The notes beneath the pieces are model-generated. The model saw nothing but the letters and a program-made list of their open reading frames with translations, had not been told where the DNA came from and made no database searches. This document shows, one piece after another, positions 11,134 through 22,515 of a stretch of 64,000 bases of DNA. The stretch is taken from contig OY970820.1 of NCBI GenBank assembly GCA_963853835.1, positions 75,946,909 through 76,010,908 of the forward strand. Reading direction: 5' to 3'. The position numbers and the translations under genes were made by a program. How positions within the stretch are numbered: the first letter of the stretch is position 1; each line of letters starts with the position of its first letter. This DNA comes from Calendula officinalis (Eukaryota; Streptophyta; Magnoliopsida; Asterales; Asteraceae).

Positions 11134-13398
11134 ATGATGATTTGGATAAAGAACTTCAAGACGTACTACGAGTTATGGGACTATGAGAAGAAATGGTACT
11201 CAAAGCCTACCAATATTAATCAAAACTCTTCATCAACTTTTGAGCCTGCTATATCTGCTACAATCTCCATTGAAAAGTCAACCATCACACCTCTAATTGC
11301 TACAAAGAAATCTTTAGTTCGTGATTCACAGTATTATGAACGTAAAATGTCGAGGGCTAAACAAATTGAGTATGAAAAAGTGTTCTTAGTTGAAGATAGT
11401 AAATGGATGGAAGATTCAGATCCTAAGGATGAAAAGCATATGGAGATTACTGATCGATTTAATGAAGAGGCCAACAAAGAACTTGAGGTAATCAGTTCCC
11501 TCTTATCAAATTCTGATAATCTTATTGGTCCTGATACTTGTTTTGTTAAAACTCAGATATCTGAAATTGATTCTTTAAAACAAAACATTTTAGATGAAAA
11601 AAATTTAAATAATCAATTTCAAGAACGTTTAAATAATTTGCAAAATGAAAATGAACAACTTGTTCATTCATATGAACAACTTGTTCAACAGATTAAACAA
11701 ATTAAAAATGTCAAACTTGAGAATCTGGAGTTACAAAATCAAGTATCAGAATTGAATGTCAAATATGATAATGATGTTAAGAATTTGTCTCATACAATTT
11801 CTGAAAAAGAAATAGAAATAACAAATCTTAAAAATTCCCAAAATACAATTTCAAACGATCGAAATGACAAATATTACAAATTGTACATTGACACATGGCA
11901 TGAATATCAAATAACTAAAAACTGGTTGGAACGCAAACAAAAAGAATTTGATGATAATGAAAATCAGTTTAAATCCTTAACCTCACAAATTAAAGAATTA
12001 TCTGAAACTTTACATGAAAACGACATTCAAACATCACGAGACTTAAATAACAAACAAAATGTCATTCATCAACTTCAACATGATAAAATTCAACTTTCTT
12101 CTCACATCAAAAACTTAGAAGAAATAATTGCCAAACGAGGTCAAACTGATCAAACAATTCATTTAAACAAGCCTAAAGACTTCAAATACTTCAATTCAAG
12201 AGAAGGATTAGGAACTACTAATCCAAAATATCTTAAGATGGCTTGTAATGTGCTTCCAACACTGTATGATTCCAAATACATACATGTTGATGTTTGGCAG
12301 AGTTTCATTCGTATGACTGATGAGGAAGAAGAAATAGAGACCTTCAACAGAGCTAAAAAGGAGAATGCTCAAATTGGTTTCAATTACACTAAATTAAATA
12401 AAACATATGAAACTAAAAAGGCTCAGTTTGAAAATAATGATTATTTTCTCATTATAAAACTAGAAGAATTTGAAATTAAGGGAAATGTTGTTATTCAACA
12501 AAAGGTTACACCAAAGATTTATGTACAAAATCTAATTCTTGAAAAGAAAATTTGTCAATTGGAAACTGAAATAGATGAAACACATACGGCGTTTGACAAA
12601 GAAAAATCAGTTCTACAAACAAAAATTCATGAATTAGAAAATAAAATTGATGAAACACATAAATCTTATGATAAAGAGAAACTAAAGTTGCAAGCACAAA
12701 TTCAAAATTTAGAATCTAAATCATCTAATCTTCAGAAACTTAAGAAGACTGGTGCATCTATGAACTTAGATTCTCCTTTAACTGCAAAGAATAAAAGTAA
12801 AAACTCAAGAATGTTTTCTCCTGTCATGGCATATCGTGATTTATATACGATCAAGCAAACTGAGGTTCATAGAGGAAATTCTACACCTAAACCGAAATCT
12901 CAAATAAGTTCTTCTACCAAACCTAAGCCTAGGAGATCCGCGGTTCCACTAAACTCTGATAAGAAATTCAATGCTCTCAAACAAGATATTAGAGGAAATT
13001 CCACACCTAAAACTCCAAATAAATTAGGTTCCTCTTCTAGACTTACGCATTCTCAAATGTATAAGACTAAACCATCAACCGTGTTGAAACATTCTACTTC
13101 TTCAAAGAAAATCTTTTCCACAACTAAATCTTTAAGATATTCAAGAAAAGATTTACTTTCATTGGCACCAACAACAACTTTTACTCAAGTGCCAAAAACA
13201 ACTCCAAAATCTCCAACGATCTTCAAAGAACAATGGGTTCCTAAAACTCCAAAATCTCAAATAATTCCCCGGAAATTATTTGAGAGTGAAACATCAAGTT
13301 TCAGATTTTCTTGGAACTCTCAATCTTTAAATCAAATCGATACAACTTATCGGTGGTTTAAATCTCACACTAACAGTGTCGGACCCAAACAAAAATAG
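11134..13398 (+). CDS. Coiled-coil gag-like protein of element A
   Basis: The frame has 754 codons and is rich in Lys, Glu, Asn, Gln and Ser. Residues of roughly 130-350 and 475-540 have the heptad-like hydrophobic pattern of long coiled coils (many NLKN, LEN, LQN steps). The C-terminal third is basic and Ser/Thr/Pro-rich (TPKPKSQISSSTKPKPRR and related repeats) and ends TYRWFKSHTNSVGPKQK. In plant copia elements of the SIRE type a GPK..WVPK block sits between gag and protease. The family assignment is inferred from that block and from the context. No CCHC zinc knuckle was seen. A stop at 13396 comes just before the sequence that would continue WVPK. The ATG at 11134 is the first in frame. 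The true start may be further upstream, as the 5' part of B differs. The protein probably assembles particles, but this is inference. Confidence 0.6.
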   Translation: MMIWIKNFKTYYELWDYEKKWYSKPTNINQNSSSTFEPAISATISIEKSTITPLIATKKSLVRDSQYYERKMSRAKQIEYEKVFLVEDSKWMEDSDPKDEKHMEITDRFNEEANKELEVISSLLSNSDNLIGPDTCFVKTQISEIDSLKQNILDEKNLNNQFQERLNNLQNENEQLVHSYEQLVQQIKQIKNVKLENLELQNQVSELNVKYDNDVKNLSHTISEKEIEITNLKNSQNTISNDRNDKYYKLYIDTWHEYQITKNWLERKQKEFDDNENQFKSLTSQIKELSETLHENDIQTSRDLNNKQNVIHQLQHDKIQLSSHIKNLEEIIAKRGQTDQTIHLNKPKDFKYFNSREGLGTTNPKYLKMACNVLPTLYDSKYIHVDVWQSFIRMTDEEEEIETFNRAKKENAQIGFNYTKLNKTYETKKAQFENNDYFLIIKLEEFEIKGNVVIQQKVTPKIYVQNLILEKKICQLETEIDETHTAFDKEKSVLQTKIHELENKIDETHKSYDKEKLKLQAQIQNLESKSSNLQKLKKTGASMNLDSPLTAKNKSKNSRMFSPVMAYRDLYTIKQTEVHRGNSTPKPKSQISSSTKPKPRRSAVPLNSDKKFNALKQDIRGNSTPKTPNKLGSSSRLTHSQMYKTKPSTVLKHSTSSKKIFSTTKSLRYSRKDLLSLAPTTTFTQVPKTTPKSPTIFKEQWVPKTPKSQIIPRKLFESETSSFRFSWNSQSLNQIDTTYRWFKSHTNSVGPKQK

Positions 13399-13632
13399 GT
13401 ACCAAAAGTTGCTTGATTTGTTTTGCAGGAGAATGACTTATATACACTTCAGTATATGACTCGATCTTCATCCAATGACTTATACATAATTCAGTGTATA
13501 ACTCGTTTTTCAACATAATGGCTTTCCAATACATTTGTTTAAACCCGCTCTTAACCAGTTTTTCTCGTAAATGTAAAAACTCTTTCCCACCCCTCTTAAA
13601 CTGTATACTTTTCATTACTTTTATTTTGTCGA

Positions 13633-16568
13633 GGGGGAGAAATATTAATTCTAGGGGGAGAATTAGTATTTCCAGGGGGAGAAACTTTCTATCTCAATAT
13701 TTTTATACCCGTTTGAAATTTTTTTAATGATACATTTTTTTTATCAAACGACAATACCTTCCTATGGTTTGCCACAACCGGCCTAACCTTCCAAGGGAAA
13801 TACTTTTTAGCCAAAATTGGTAAATGTGAGGGTATAAGTCTAGGGTATAGATTTAGGTGAGTGCAAGGTGATGTGAAAACATGATAATATCAAGAAAACA
13901 CACCTTTGAGTGCATCCACACCGTTCTTAAACCGGGCAAACTCTCTAAACAGTGTTCATTCATGTGTTGAATGTTTCACCAGACTTAACTGGCCCAGTCA
14001 AGCATTTGCACTCCACCACCAACCACTCAGATTCCTCTCCATAGGAATTTGTTTCAATTCATCAGGGGACGTAGCACATAATCTATCGACTGCTCATTCG
14101 GAGTAAGTTGGTATTGAAATAATTAACCTTCTGCCCCGGGTTACGTCTTCTATTGAATGCACAATGTGTCTAGTTCTCACCGACAAATATTTCCAATTTA
14201 GGACACATACACTTTTATAAATGAATCTCCGTGTATTCATCGGAACACTCATAGTGGCATCACAATCTGGTGTTTCACGAGGATTGAGTGGAAATCCTGC
14301 TAGAGCTAAAATCGCGCCAACTCTAACTGCAGGTCACACATTTGAATCTACTGTTGTGCAAACGACTATCGATTCATACCGTGTGTTAACGGATACTCTA
14401 TGTGAGTCCGATTTTACCTGATTTGTTCAAGTTGTTGTGCCTAAACTTTTATATCATAAAGGCAACAACTTATGCCGGAAACACATACATTTTCCGATGA
14501 AAAATCCATGTTATTCTTACAAAGTAACATCATCAATGCTGATATATTGCACATGAGCGGTACAGTTCACTCTCAAATTACTCCTATGATCTGCTATAAC
14601 CGGCATGAACTTCCCCAGGAGCCACCTACAATATAGGACAATATGTAAGCGTACATAGGTCTAGGTGAGCAGAATCAAGTATCACGGGATCTTGATTGGG
14701 GTGCGCAGAGATAAAATTTGAGAGGGGGGATGTCGTATGGGGTGCAATTCAGCTAAACATGGTAAAATGAAATGAGGGAGTAGTCGAAAAATGAAAAAGT
14801 AAGCTTGAGTGAGAAGGGTGTGACAGGGTTAAAGAAAACGAAAAACCCTTCCCAAACTGATAAAAAGCCGGGTTGCCACGTCTCTATCAGATTGCATGTG
14901 TTGCTCTCTGATATTGAAATAGACATCATGGACCCAGTGATGCAATGCACAACCTCCCCAGCCACTCAAGTATTTCTTAAAAAGTACTTGTTTCATTTCC
15001 ACGGAGACTATCTCATATGCTATCGACATCTCACTTGGAGATTCTTGATATTGAAATAGAGGACAAGTCTCTCCAGTCCTCGCCTTCGTTTGTCCACTAA
15101 TTGAGTCTAGAACCGCGATACACTTTTAAGACACAAGGCATAATACCAAGCTTATCTTTGTGATAAAGCCGGAACATTCATAGTGATACCAACATTCTTG
15201 GTATTCCACGATGATTGAATGGAAATCCTACCATTGCTATCATCTATTCCAACACTGAACATAGGTCACACAATTTGTGTAACTGTTGTGTCAACGGGTA
15301 ATCTATGTGATCCCGGTTTGCCCTATTTTGATTCGATCATTGAGATTAAATGCCAAACGATTTGATCGGATATATACATCATCAACATCAGTTCGGTTTT
15401 TGATACTACAATGTGATGTATAATGATTCATTCAAAATATGAATATATCATTCTTCTTCACATTCTGTATCCATGGGCTTCGAAGATTTTCTTCATTTAA
15501 CCTCAAAGAACTTCAAATTTTACATGATGTTTCCGATAAATCGTATTCATCATGAGGGGGAGAAATTATTACAGAAGTTCTTACTATAAAGATAAATGCT
15601 TACAACATTTAGAAGAGAATATATTAGCTCAGTTTACTCCGCGTTTAGAAGACATATGCACCGGTTAAGGGGGAGTAAACAAGAAACCGAAGATTCGTTA
15701 AGACATAATTGTTCGTTCGAGGGGGAGCGTAAACTTCATCAACATTTTATCCCTAACAACAATTATCAATAATCACAAATCGACAAAGCCACAACTTCGA
15801 GAAAAGACTTCCGCTACAAACAACTCTATCTATCTATGGGTCTACATTTTCGTCGATTTACATGAAATAATTTGTGAAGAAAAAGAAACCGACTCATCTT
15901 CAGAAATTTCTCACAAATTCTCAACATTTCCATTTCAAATCTTAAACTGAAAAATCATTCTATCCAAACCACAAATTCACATTCATTTTCATCCGAATCT
16001 TAACCGTTTAAACCTTTCTTTCTAAATTCCATAACAACCATATCCATACAAAAGCTTAACTGTACAAATCTTTTGTCTCATACAAAATACATATTATCTA
16101 CATTCATCCAAATCCTAAAAGTACATATTATTCTTTCATACATACAAAACTTACATACATCCTCCAAAATCTTTAACTTTCAAATCATTCTTTACATAAT
16201 ACAAACCATCATTATCCTTTTCTTACAAACCTCTATCCAAAATTAAATCTCCAACATCTCTAAATCCCAGTCAAGTCGTTATCAAACTGAAGTTTTCAGA
16301 TTATCAAAAAGACAGGGATATAGTTCTAAAGCTCAAACAGAGGGAGATTGGATAATGATAAAGACAAATTAAGTCAAGACTTCATGAAATCTTCTGAGAT
16401 ACTTTCTATTGGTTGAAAATCCAATTAAAAGTTTTATTTTATCTGATTATCCAAATCTGAAGCTGATACTTCATTAAAACTACTCAGCGGATATTCTAGT
16501 TTCAGATTTTGCTCGAAAAGAATATTTCAAGAACATGTTATTCAAACTATTGATACAAAGGGGGAGAT
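13633..16568 (+). other. Series of GGGGGAG polypurine tracts
   Basis: GAGGGGGAGAAAT, TAGGGGGAGAATT and CAGGGGGAGAAAC lie at about 13633-13686. Further tracts are at about 15554, 15665 and 15719, and the last, AAGGGGGAGATTG, abuts the LTR at 16569. The last is the expected plus-strand primer. The others have the same form, and element B has counterparts (about 22516, 22567, 22681, 24672, 24690). Confidence 0.7.
13900..15330 (+). repeat. Duplicated ~0.5-kb module in the 3' region of element A
   Basis: Unit 1 (about 13900-14420) and unit 2 (about 14880-15330) share blocks in the same order. One is a CCCAGT...GCA..CACC/CCAGCCACTCA block, another is a TTTCACGA..GATTGA.TGGAAATCCT block, and a third is a GGTCACACA...ACTGTTGTG...GGATA/GGTAATCTATGTGA block. 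The units are strongly diverged from each other, but each resembles its counterpart in element B more closely. Unit 1 contains two short frames (13906-14106 and 14221-14421) that are similar at protein level in B. Whether this reflects coding or simply recent ancestry cannot be decided by eye. Confidence 0.6.
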
Positions 16569-16900
16569 TGTTAGGGTCAAATATATTGTATCTAATAGTA
16601 TAGGGACTAGTTGTGTAATATTGTTAAATGATATACTAGTCTTAAGCCTTAAATCATGTAATTAGGCTTATTTAGTAAGTGATTAAGCATGTTTAGTAAG
16701 GAGGTATAAATACCTTTCTTTTAGGCTTAATTTGTAAGCTTTCCAATCATTAACTGAATTACACTTTTGAAAGCTAAAACTCCCTCCATCTTTCTCTCTC
16801 AATTACACACACTCAAACACCAAGAACACACACACTTTATTCTTCAATCTCTCTTAAATTGTCATGGATTAGCTCGATCTTAGTGGAATACGATCTAACA
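16569..16900 (+). repeat. 3' LTR of copia-like element A
   Basis: It starts TGTTAGGGTC directly after the AAGGGGGAGAT tract and ends CGATCTAACA. This end was set by comparison with the LTR of B, which ends CGATCTCTCA. A TATA box (GGTATAAATACC) lies at about 16700. The length is about 332 bp, and only the second half aligns well with the B LTR. Confidence 0.75.
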
Positions 16901-17316
16901 CTTGTATACGATATTCACATAGAATTCGAAATCTGCTAGAAATCTTTGATGCATGGGCGGGAAAATAAGAAGGTTGACCAATATCCAATGCCCGGGGGTG
17001 AGCCAGTCTGACAGGATCATTTAGAAGATCAGGATTTTAGGCCCTACCGGGGGAATCTCCGTAACGATTCCAACGGCCTAGCTGGTCGAATCATCCTCGC
17101 TTCGCGGGAACAACAAAAACCACCATCTCGCTCATTCCTTTCTTCGGTGCTACCTTTTTCTTTCCAAGGGACGTGGTTGGCGTGTACGAAGACTAGGAAT
17201 GGGATCGATCGGAGAGACTTCTTTGATCTTTTACTAGTTGACTGCCACGTGGCAAAATGGCTTCTTACAAAGTGACACATGGCACCCTAAATGATTCTTT
17301 TATTATATTTAATAGA
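16901..17316. other. GC-rich block of uncertain origin and possible Helitron 5' end
   Basis: About 16950-17225 is clearly richer in G+C than the surrounding DNA, with segments such as CCTACCGGGGGAATCTCC. It resembles plant organelle DNA, possibly mitochondrial, though I could not identify a gene. The minus-strand frame 17044-17280 has no recognised domain. To its right lies a 10-bp palindrome GCCACGTGGC (17244-17253), and the minus strand from 17316 reads TCTATTAAATATAATAAAAG after an A, which looks like a Helitron 5' end. A matching 3' end was not established. The block may be a nuclear insert of organelle DNA, a Helitron passenger, or neither. Confidence 0.3.
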
Positions 17317-17935
17317 TACTCTACGAAAACCACATTATCAAAAGACTCTAACGCGAGCATAACAAAACGAAAACTTCGTGAAGTCATTACACCACCACAG
17401 TTGATGGTAAATCCACATAAGTTTAAGTATTGGTGGCAATTTATGACCCGACATGAAATAAAATCTGAAACCGACGCAAAAATAAACAGGTTTGGTTGAA
17501 GTAAAGAAGTTTCGGGTGAGTCTTGGGTCGACTCAACTGACCCGTTTATTAATGGGTTAGGTTCGTCGATGATAATTTAAAAGGGTCGGCCGCCAATCCG
17601 TTTAATTATTAAAAAATATCTAAAAATATAATATTTATACTTACTAGTTCAAAGTTCAAACGTATCTAATAGTTATATAAAAACTAAAATGCCTACTTAG
17701 TAATATTGGTGCTTTAGTACTTTGTTACGAATTTGTGGAGTAACAACATGTTTGACTCGCTAACATGTTTAACCCATTTAATTCAATAGGTTATGAGTCG
17801 ATTTTGGGTTGAAAATAAACAAATGTTGACATATCTTACCCGTTTATATAAACATTTCTGGTTGAACGTTTCTGACATGTCAACGGGCGAACCCATACCT
17901 GCCATCTCAAACCCGAGCTAAATCGTAAACCCATA
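17317..17935. other. Spacer, no gene seen
   Basis: AT-rich sequence with scattered GACCCG/ACCCGTTT motifs of the kind left by decayed retroelements. The small frame 17257-17499 has no recognisable domain. Confidence 0.5.
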
Positions 17936-18480
17936 GCGATTTTCACGATAATTTTCATAGATGAAATTTTACTCTAAAGTTTTCATAGTAATATTGAGTA
18001 ACATCATGAAAATTCAAACATGAATAAAAGCATTTGGCCTAGTGGGAATGGCTTAGATAATTTCATAGAGGTCACGAGTTTAATCATTTAGTCAGAGAAA
18101 AGTTAGTAAACAACTACTACAACAATGTTTAGGTTGCGAATCATGAGCAAAACTTGGCTATCCTAGATAAATCTGACACTTAGAGTACTAGGTATGGTAA
18201 TGGAGTTAAAGCCGTGTTAAATAGTGTTAAAAGCCTCTTATTCGCCAAACCTGCCCAAACGAATTCACTTTTACATGAAGAATGCCTTTAACAAACCACT
18301 AATGCCATGGTGAAAACTTCTTTGGCGGAGGGGCCAATATGGTATTAAAGCCTTTGGCAGCCTTCAAAGATATTTGGCTAGTCTGTACTCTTATAGCTAG
18401 AAAAGCTTTTGAATTGAAGACTAAAGAATACATGACATAAATTCAAAAGGAGTCATTTTCAAGTCTCATGAAAATCAAGT
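17936..18480 (+). repeat. Dispersed repeat R1, copy 1
   Basis: The sequence from GCGATTTTCACGATAATTTTC to GTCTCATGAAAA recurs in the same orientation at 41168-41637 with many substitutions and indels. Shared blocks include CATAGTAATATTGAGTAAC, GTTTAGGTTGCGAATCA and GACTAAAGAATACATGACAT. Copy 1 has about 100 bp (18300-18410) that copy 2 lacks. No ends or coding capacity were identified. Confidence 0.7.
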
Positions 18481-21098
18481 CCAACATTAGTGATGTTGTA
18501 TCTTACACATTTTTCGGGTGATCAATTGGCATTAGTGATGTGTCAATTTTTCAAGAGGACGGGTCATGTGTTCAAATTTACACATTTGACCAAAATGAAC
18601 CATTTATAAATTAACTGGCCAAAATTTACATGAATGTAAATATTTGTTTGAAATAAGGTTTTAGTGAATTAATAGAAAACTCAGTTTTTATTGTATTCTA
18701 AAGAATCATTATATCTTGATGTTGTTCCTTTTTCTCAAGTGAAATTATACACTCAAGAATATAAGCAACATGATGCAAGACAAACAATTAAATTACCAAA
18801 CTTTAGGTAACTAACATTTTGTAATGCATGCTACTTTTGGAGTTCAAATTAATGTTTTCTATCACATACAATTTGATTAAATCATTAAATAATAATTATA
18901 TTAACTTTCTTACCTGCTACTGGAATGGTTATTTTGCTTCTTCTTTTGTGCATAAAGAATTCAAGGATCTTTAACAAACACAAGATCATCATTTGCAATG
19001 GTTCAAATGTGACTCCACTTACTTTTCAAGAAAATATTGATGTAATAAGTAGTATTGGAAACTATTAACACCATGTTTATAAATAAATCACATATACATG
19101 GAAGATAAATTTTCATACTTATATTTGTCATTAAATAAAGTAATATACATAACATAATATGTTAGTTAAAATGACAACGGTTTGAAATTTTACACTAAAA
19201 ACACATATTTTTTAATTCAATAAAATATCACAAAGCATGTTATAACTTTTTATAATAACAGGGTGGGACCATTGATTAGAAAACTAAATTGACTTCATAA
19301 TCAGTTATATATATGATTTTTCAGCCATCGCATATTCTACTAAGAAAAATAATTAATCATAACAATAAAAATATTGTGCAACCTACTAAAACACCTGAAA
19401 TCTTGCAATGCACATAAATATATAAATATATCACAGAAATTATAGAAATGGGTTGACGTCAATTTATTTGTCCAGAAATTATATAAATATATCACAGAAG
19501 AATTCAAAAGAAAATGTATCACAAAGACAAATCTAAATCATCAATAAAAGCTACATGGTTTAAGATTAAGTATAGAAAATCAATTATAAACAATTTCATT
19601 TGAAAACATATCATCCACTAAAGAGCTTTTCAGCAGTACCACCAGTATACCAACTCCCTAAAATGTAATTTTATAATTGTTGTATTCCAGGAATTAAAAA
19701 CACAATTGAATCAGAAACTAGGTGTGGACTCAAAATTGCAGAGAAATGCGACAAAACTGAGATGTTGAAAATAGGTCAGTTACACCAACCGTGCAAATAG
19801 GAAAGAAAAAAACTAAATATCAACATTCATACATCTCGAATATGTGTCAAAACTAGTCATTTTTTGTACATGCAAATACTTGCATTTATTATTTTTTCAA
19901 ATTTATGATCAATTATTTTATAAAATTCATCCTAAGCGGATTAGAAGGTTTTATGCATGTGGATGGCTTTGAACCCCCGTTTGAACCATCCTACACGTTA
20001 GCCTGTTATTTAAAGTCTTTTAGCTTGACCCATTACACATAAATGATAACCTAAATCGGCCCATTTATAGGTAATAACTGGACATTTTTTACCCATTGCA
20101 TACCCTATAAATTGCCATTTTGAAGTTACATTTTGTTGAAACATGGAGGAGTGCTAACATACATTAACAGGCCGAATTGAGCGAGTTTTTTAGAGTTTTT
20201 TGACCGATTTGATTGGTTGAAGTTACTCAAAATTCCATTTAATAACATTGAAGAGTCTGTATCTTTTGATTCTAGTGAGTAAATCTTGCAAATATATGTG
20301 TTTTAGTTGCAGTTCAAAAAAATAAATAAATAAAATATGTGTTTCAATTAATATATTCATATACAATAACACCAGTACACCACTAACTTCATAATCAATT
20401 TCTTTACTCCTGCAATTAGGATATGCAGCTTTTAAATCCTGCAATTTTTAAATCACAAGTGCAATATATGCATGATTTCGACTCTAGTATATGCAGTAAT
20501 ATACTGCAGAAATTAATCAAAAAAAAACAGCATTTTCGGAATCTGCATACCAGTTTGAAGAGCCATAAATGAAGTTGCTGAAATTTTTAATAACCCGAAG
20601 CTGCAGTTTCCGAATAACATAATTGTTCAACGATTTCAGAATGCAAATGAATTGAAAATTCTAGAAAGATTAAGCTGGAGTTTTCGACTAACCTGATTTT
20701 TGGTTCCTTTAGTTGCACTTCATGATATAGAAACTGTTTTGAATGATATTTAATTCATGGAATATGATTAACACGAAAACAAAATTCCCTGATAATTTGC
20801 CATCATAATCGTGTTTTTAATTAGATTTCAAATAACAACCTAAAAATAAAGGAAGCCGAATTTTGTGGAAAATAAACAAAATAAATAAGGGTTGATTATG
20901 TTCAATTTCAAAAAGTGAAGATTAGATATTATGATAATATTTTACAGTTTACACTATGTTTTAACCTAATTTATTTTATCTTTTACCTTCAACGACTCAA
21001 TACCCCAAAACCACAACCGTCGTCTCACTTTCCGACGCCATTCCACCGCCTCAGCCTCACTTCCCGGTGATATTTGACGGTGATCCGCCTTAGTTTAT
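18481..21098. other. AT-rich spacer, no gene recognised
   Basis: No domain-bearing frame, RNA gene or clear element end was found. The last 110 bases before 21099 (from about 20990) are less AT-rich and proline-codon-like (repeated CCG/CCA). They may be a gene fragment cut by the LTR at 21099, but I could not identify it. Confidence 0.45.
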
Positions 21099-21491
21099 TG
21101 TTACGATTAGTTTACTTTTAATATTAGTATTTTGTTAGTTTTATTATTAACTGCCACATGTCTTGTTTTCATTGGATTAGGTTAGATTAGTACTTTATGC
21201 ATTATAGGTTGTACCTATTCTGTTAGATGATATATAGTCCTTCACTGATGTATGAACAATTATCTTTTACCAAATTAATAGAATTATAGCTTAGAGAGTT
21301 GCTCTCAAGTTTATTTGGATTACACAAGCTGTTCTTGTGTGAATTGTTACCTGATTCCCATTTGATTCTTATCAGTTTCCGTCAAGAGGTAGGTGAAATT
21401 GTTTTTTGATTGAGAGTTTATGTGTTATTAGTGTGAGAATGGTAGAGCGTGTCCCTGATATCCAAGAGCAGATACTTGTACGTTTGAGGGT
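21099..21491 (+). mobile_element. LTR and leader of a further copia-type element, interrupted
   Basis: TGTTACGATTAGTTTAC (21099) to GATTCTTATCA (21374) has the TG...CA ends, the length (about 276 bp) and the ATAG.GTTGCTCTC.. style of a plant copia LTR. A leader follows, with an ATG at about 21438 opening MVERVPDIQEQ. Element B begins at 21492 and interrupts it. A convincing primer site after the LTR was not seen, so the call is tentative. Confidence 0.4.
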
Positions 21492-21736
21492 TGAGAGATC
21501 GAATGAAGCTAGAATCAAGCTAATCCATGATGTTTAGATGAGAAATTGAAGATCAAGTGTGTGTGTGTTCTTGGTGTTTATCCATACAAACTTTCAGTAT
21601 TGTATATCTGTAAAAGTGAGGGAAAGCTTACATTGAAAGACAAACATACAAGTATTTATACCATCTACCACTTAACAAGGAAATTGTTAACTAACGGACT
21701 TAAAGGTCAAAACCTATTACAGAAATGGTCCTAACA
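21492..21736 (-). repeat. 3' LTR of element B
   Basis: On the minus strand it starts TGTTAGGACC after the tract AATGGGGAGAT and ends CGATCTCTCA, about 245 bp. It includes a TATA box (GGTATAAATACTTG) and shares its last ~100 bp with the LTR of A and with the fragment at 27940-28144. Confidence 0.85.
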
Positions 21737-22515
21737 ATCTCCCCATTTTTTATCTTTAATACGTCATCCCAGTCTTCAGACTTCAGATTCTTCTCTTAAT
21801 CTGTCTTTGTCAAGAAAATGTTTTTCTGTATTTCAAGAACAAAACATTGCAGAAAATCTTAGAGTTTAAGATACTCAAAGAGAATAGGTTTTTCGTTGAT
21901 ACTGTTTGAGTGAGGAAATCCTGTAACTGTTTTACTAAAGATTTGAAAACTTTGGGAAATGGAATATCAGTTAAGTAAGGATTTGACTGGGTTTTCAGAT
22001 AATGGAAAGGCTGTTTTTGGAATTTTATGGTAGAGGATTATATTGAGTATAGAATGATAATGTTTTTGAATGATTTGTCAGTTAAAGTTTTGAATGTGTG
22101 TGTAAAATGTAAGAATGATTTGTATCGGTTTAAATTTTGAATTGACATGTGTATGGTTTGTATGTAGGAAAGAATGATATGTACATTTAAGATTTGAATG
22201 AATGTGGATAATTTTGTATTCGGTATGGAAATATGGATTTAAACGGTTAAGCTTTTGTATGGATATGGTTGTTATGGAATTTGGAAAGAAAGATTTATAC
22301 GGTTAAGATTCGGATGGAAATGGATATGAATTTGTGGTTTGACATTTCAGTGAATGTCTTGGTTTCTTCTTTTTCACAAATGTAAATCGATGAAAATATA
22401 GACCCATAGACAGATAGAGTTGTTTTGTAGCGGAAGTCTTTTGTTGAAGTTGTGGCTTTGTCGATTTGTGATTATTGATAATTGTTGTTAGGGATAAAAT
22501 GTTGATGAAGTTTAC

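Larger units (their letters stand above)
9504..16900 (+). mobile_element. Copia-like element A, pol-less, 5' end missing
   Basis: This is the plus-strand relative of element B (21492-28144, minus). Shared landmarks in the same order are: a leader with AGTTCGGCCC repeats, a coiled-coil gag-like ORF ending in an SVGPKQK/WVPK block, a long 3' region with several GGGGGAG tracts and two copies of a diverged module, a final AAGGGGGAGATTG tract, and a short LTR (16569-16900). No protease, integrase, reverse transcriptase or RNase H was found between ORF and LTR, so it must depend on another element. The 5' LTR and primer site are absent. Homology to B starts at about 9500, at a Helitron edge. Confidence 0.75.

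Noticed and set aside
13906..14421. Two short frames in the 3' region of copia-like element A as independent genes
   Set aside because: They resemble frames in element B, but two copies of the same element share sequence anyway. No domain or start context supports them. Kept only as part of the duplicated-module finding.
17044..17280. Minus-strand 78-codon frame as a gene
   Set aside because: It lies in a GC-rich block where open frames arise easily. No domain was recognised.
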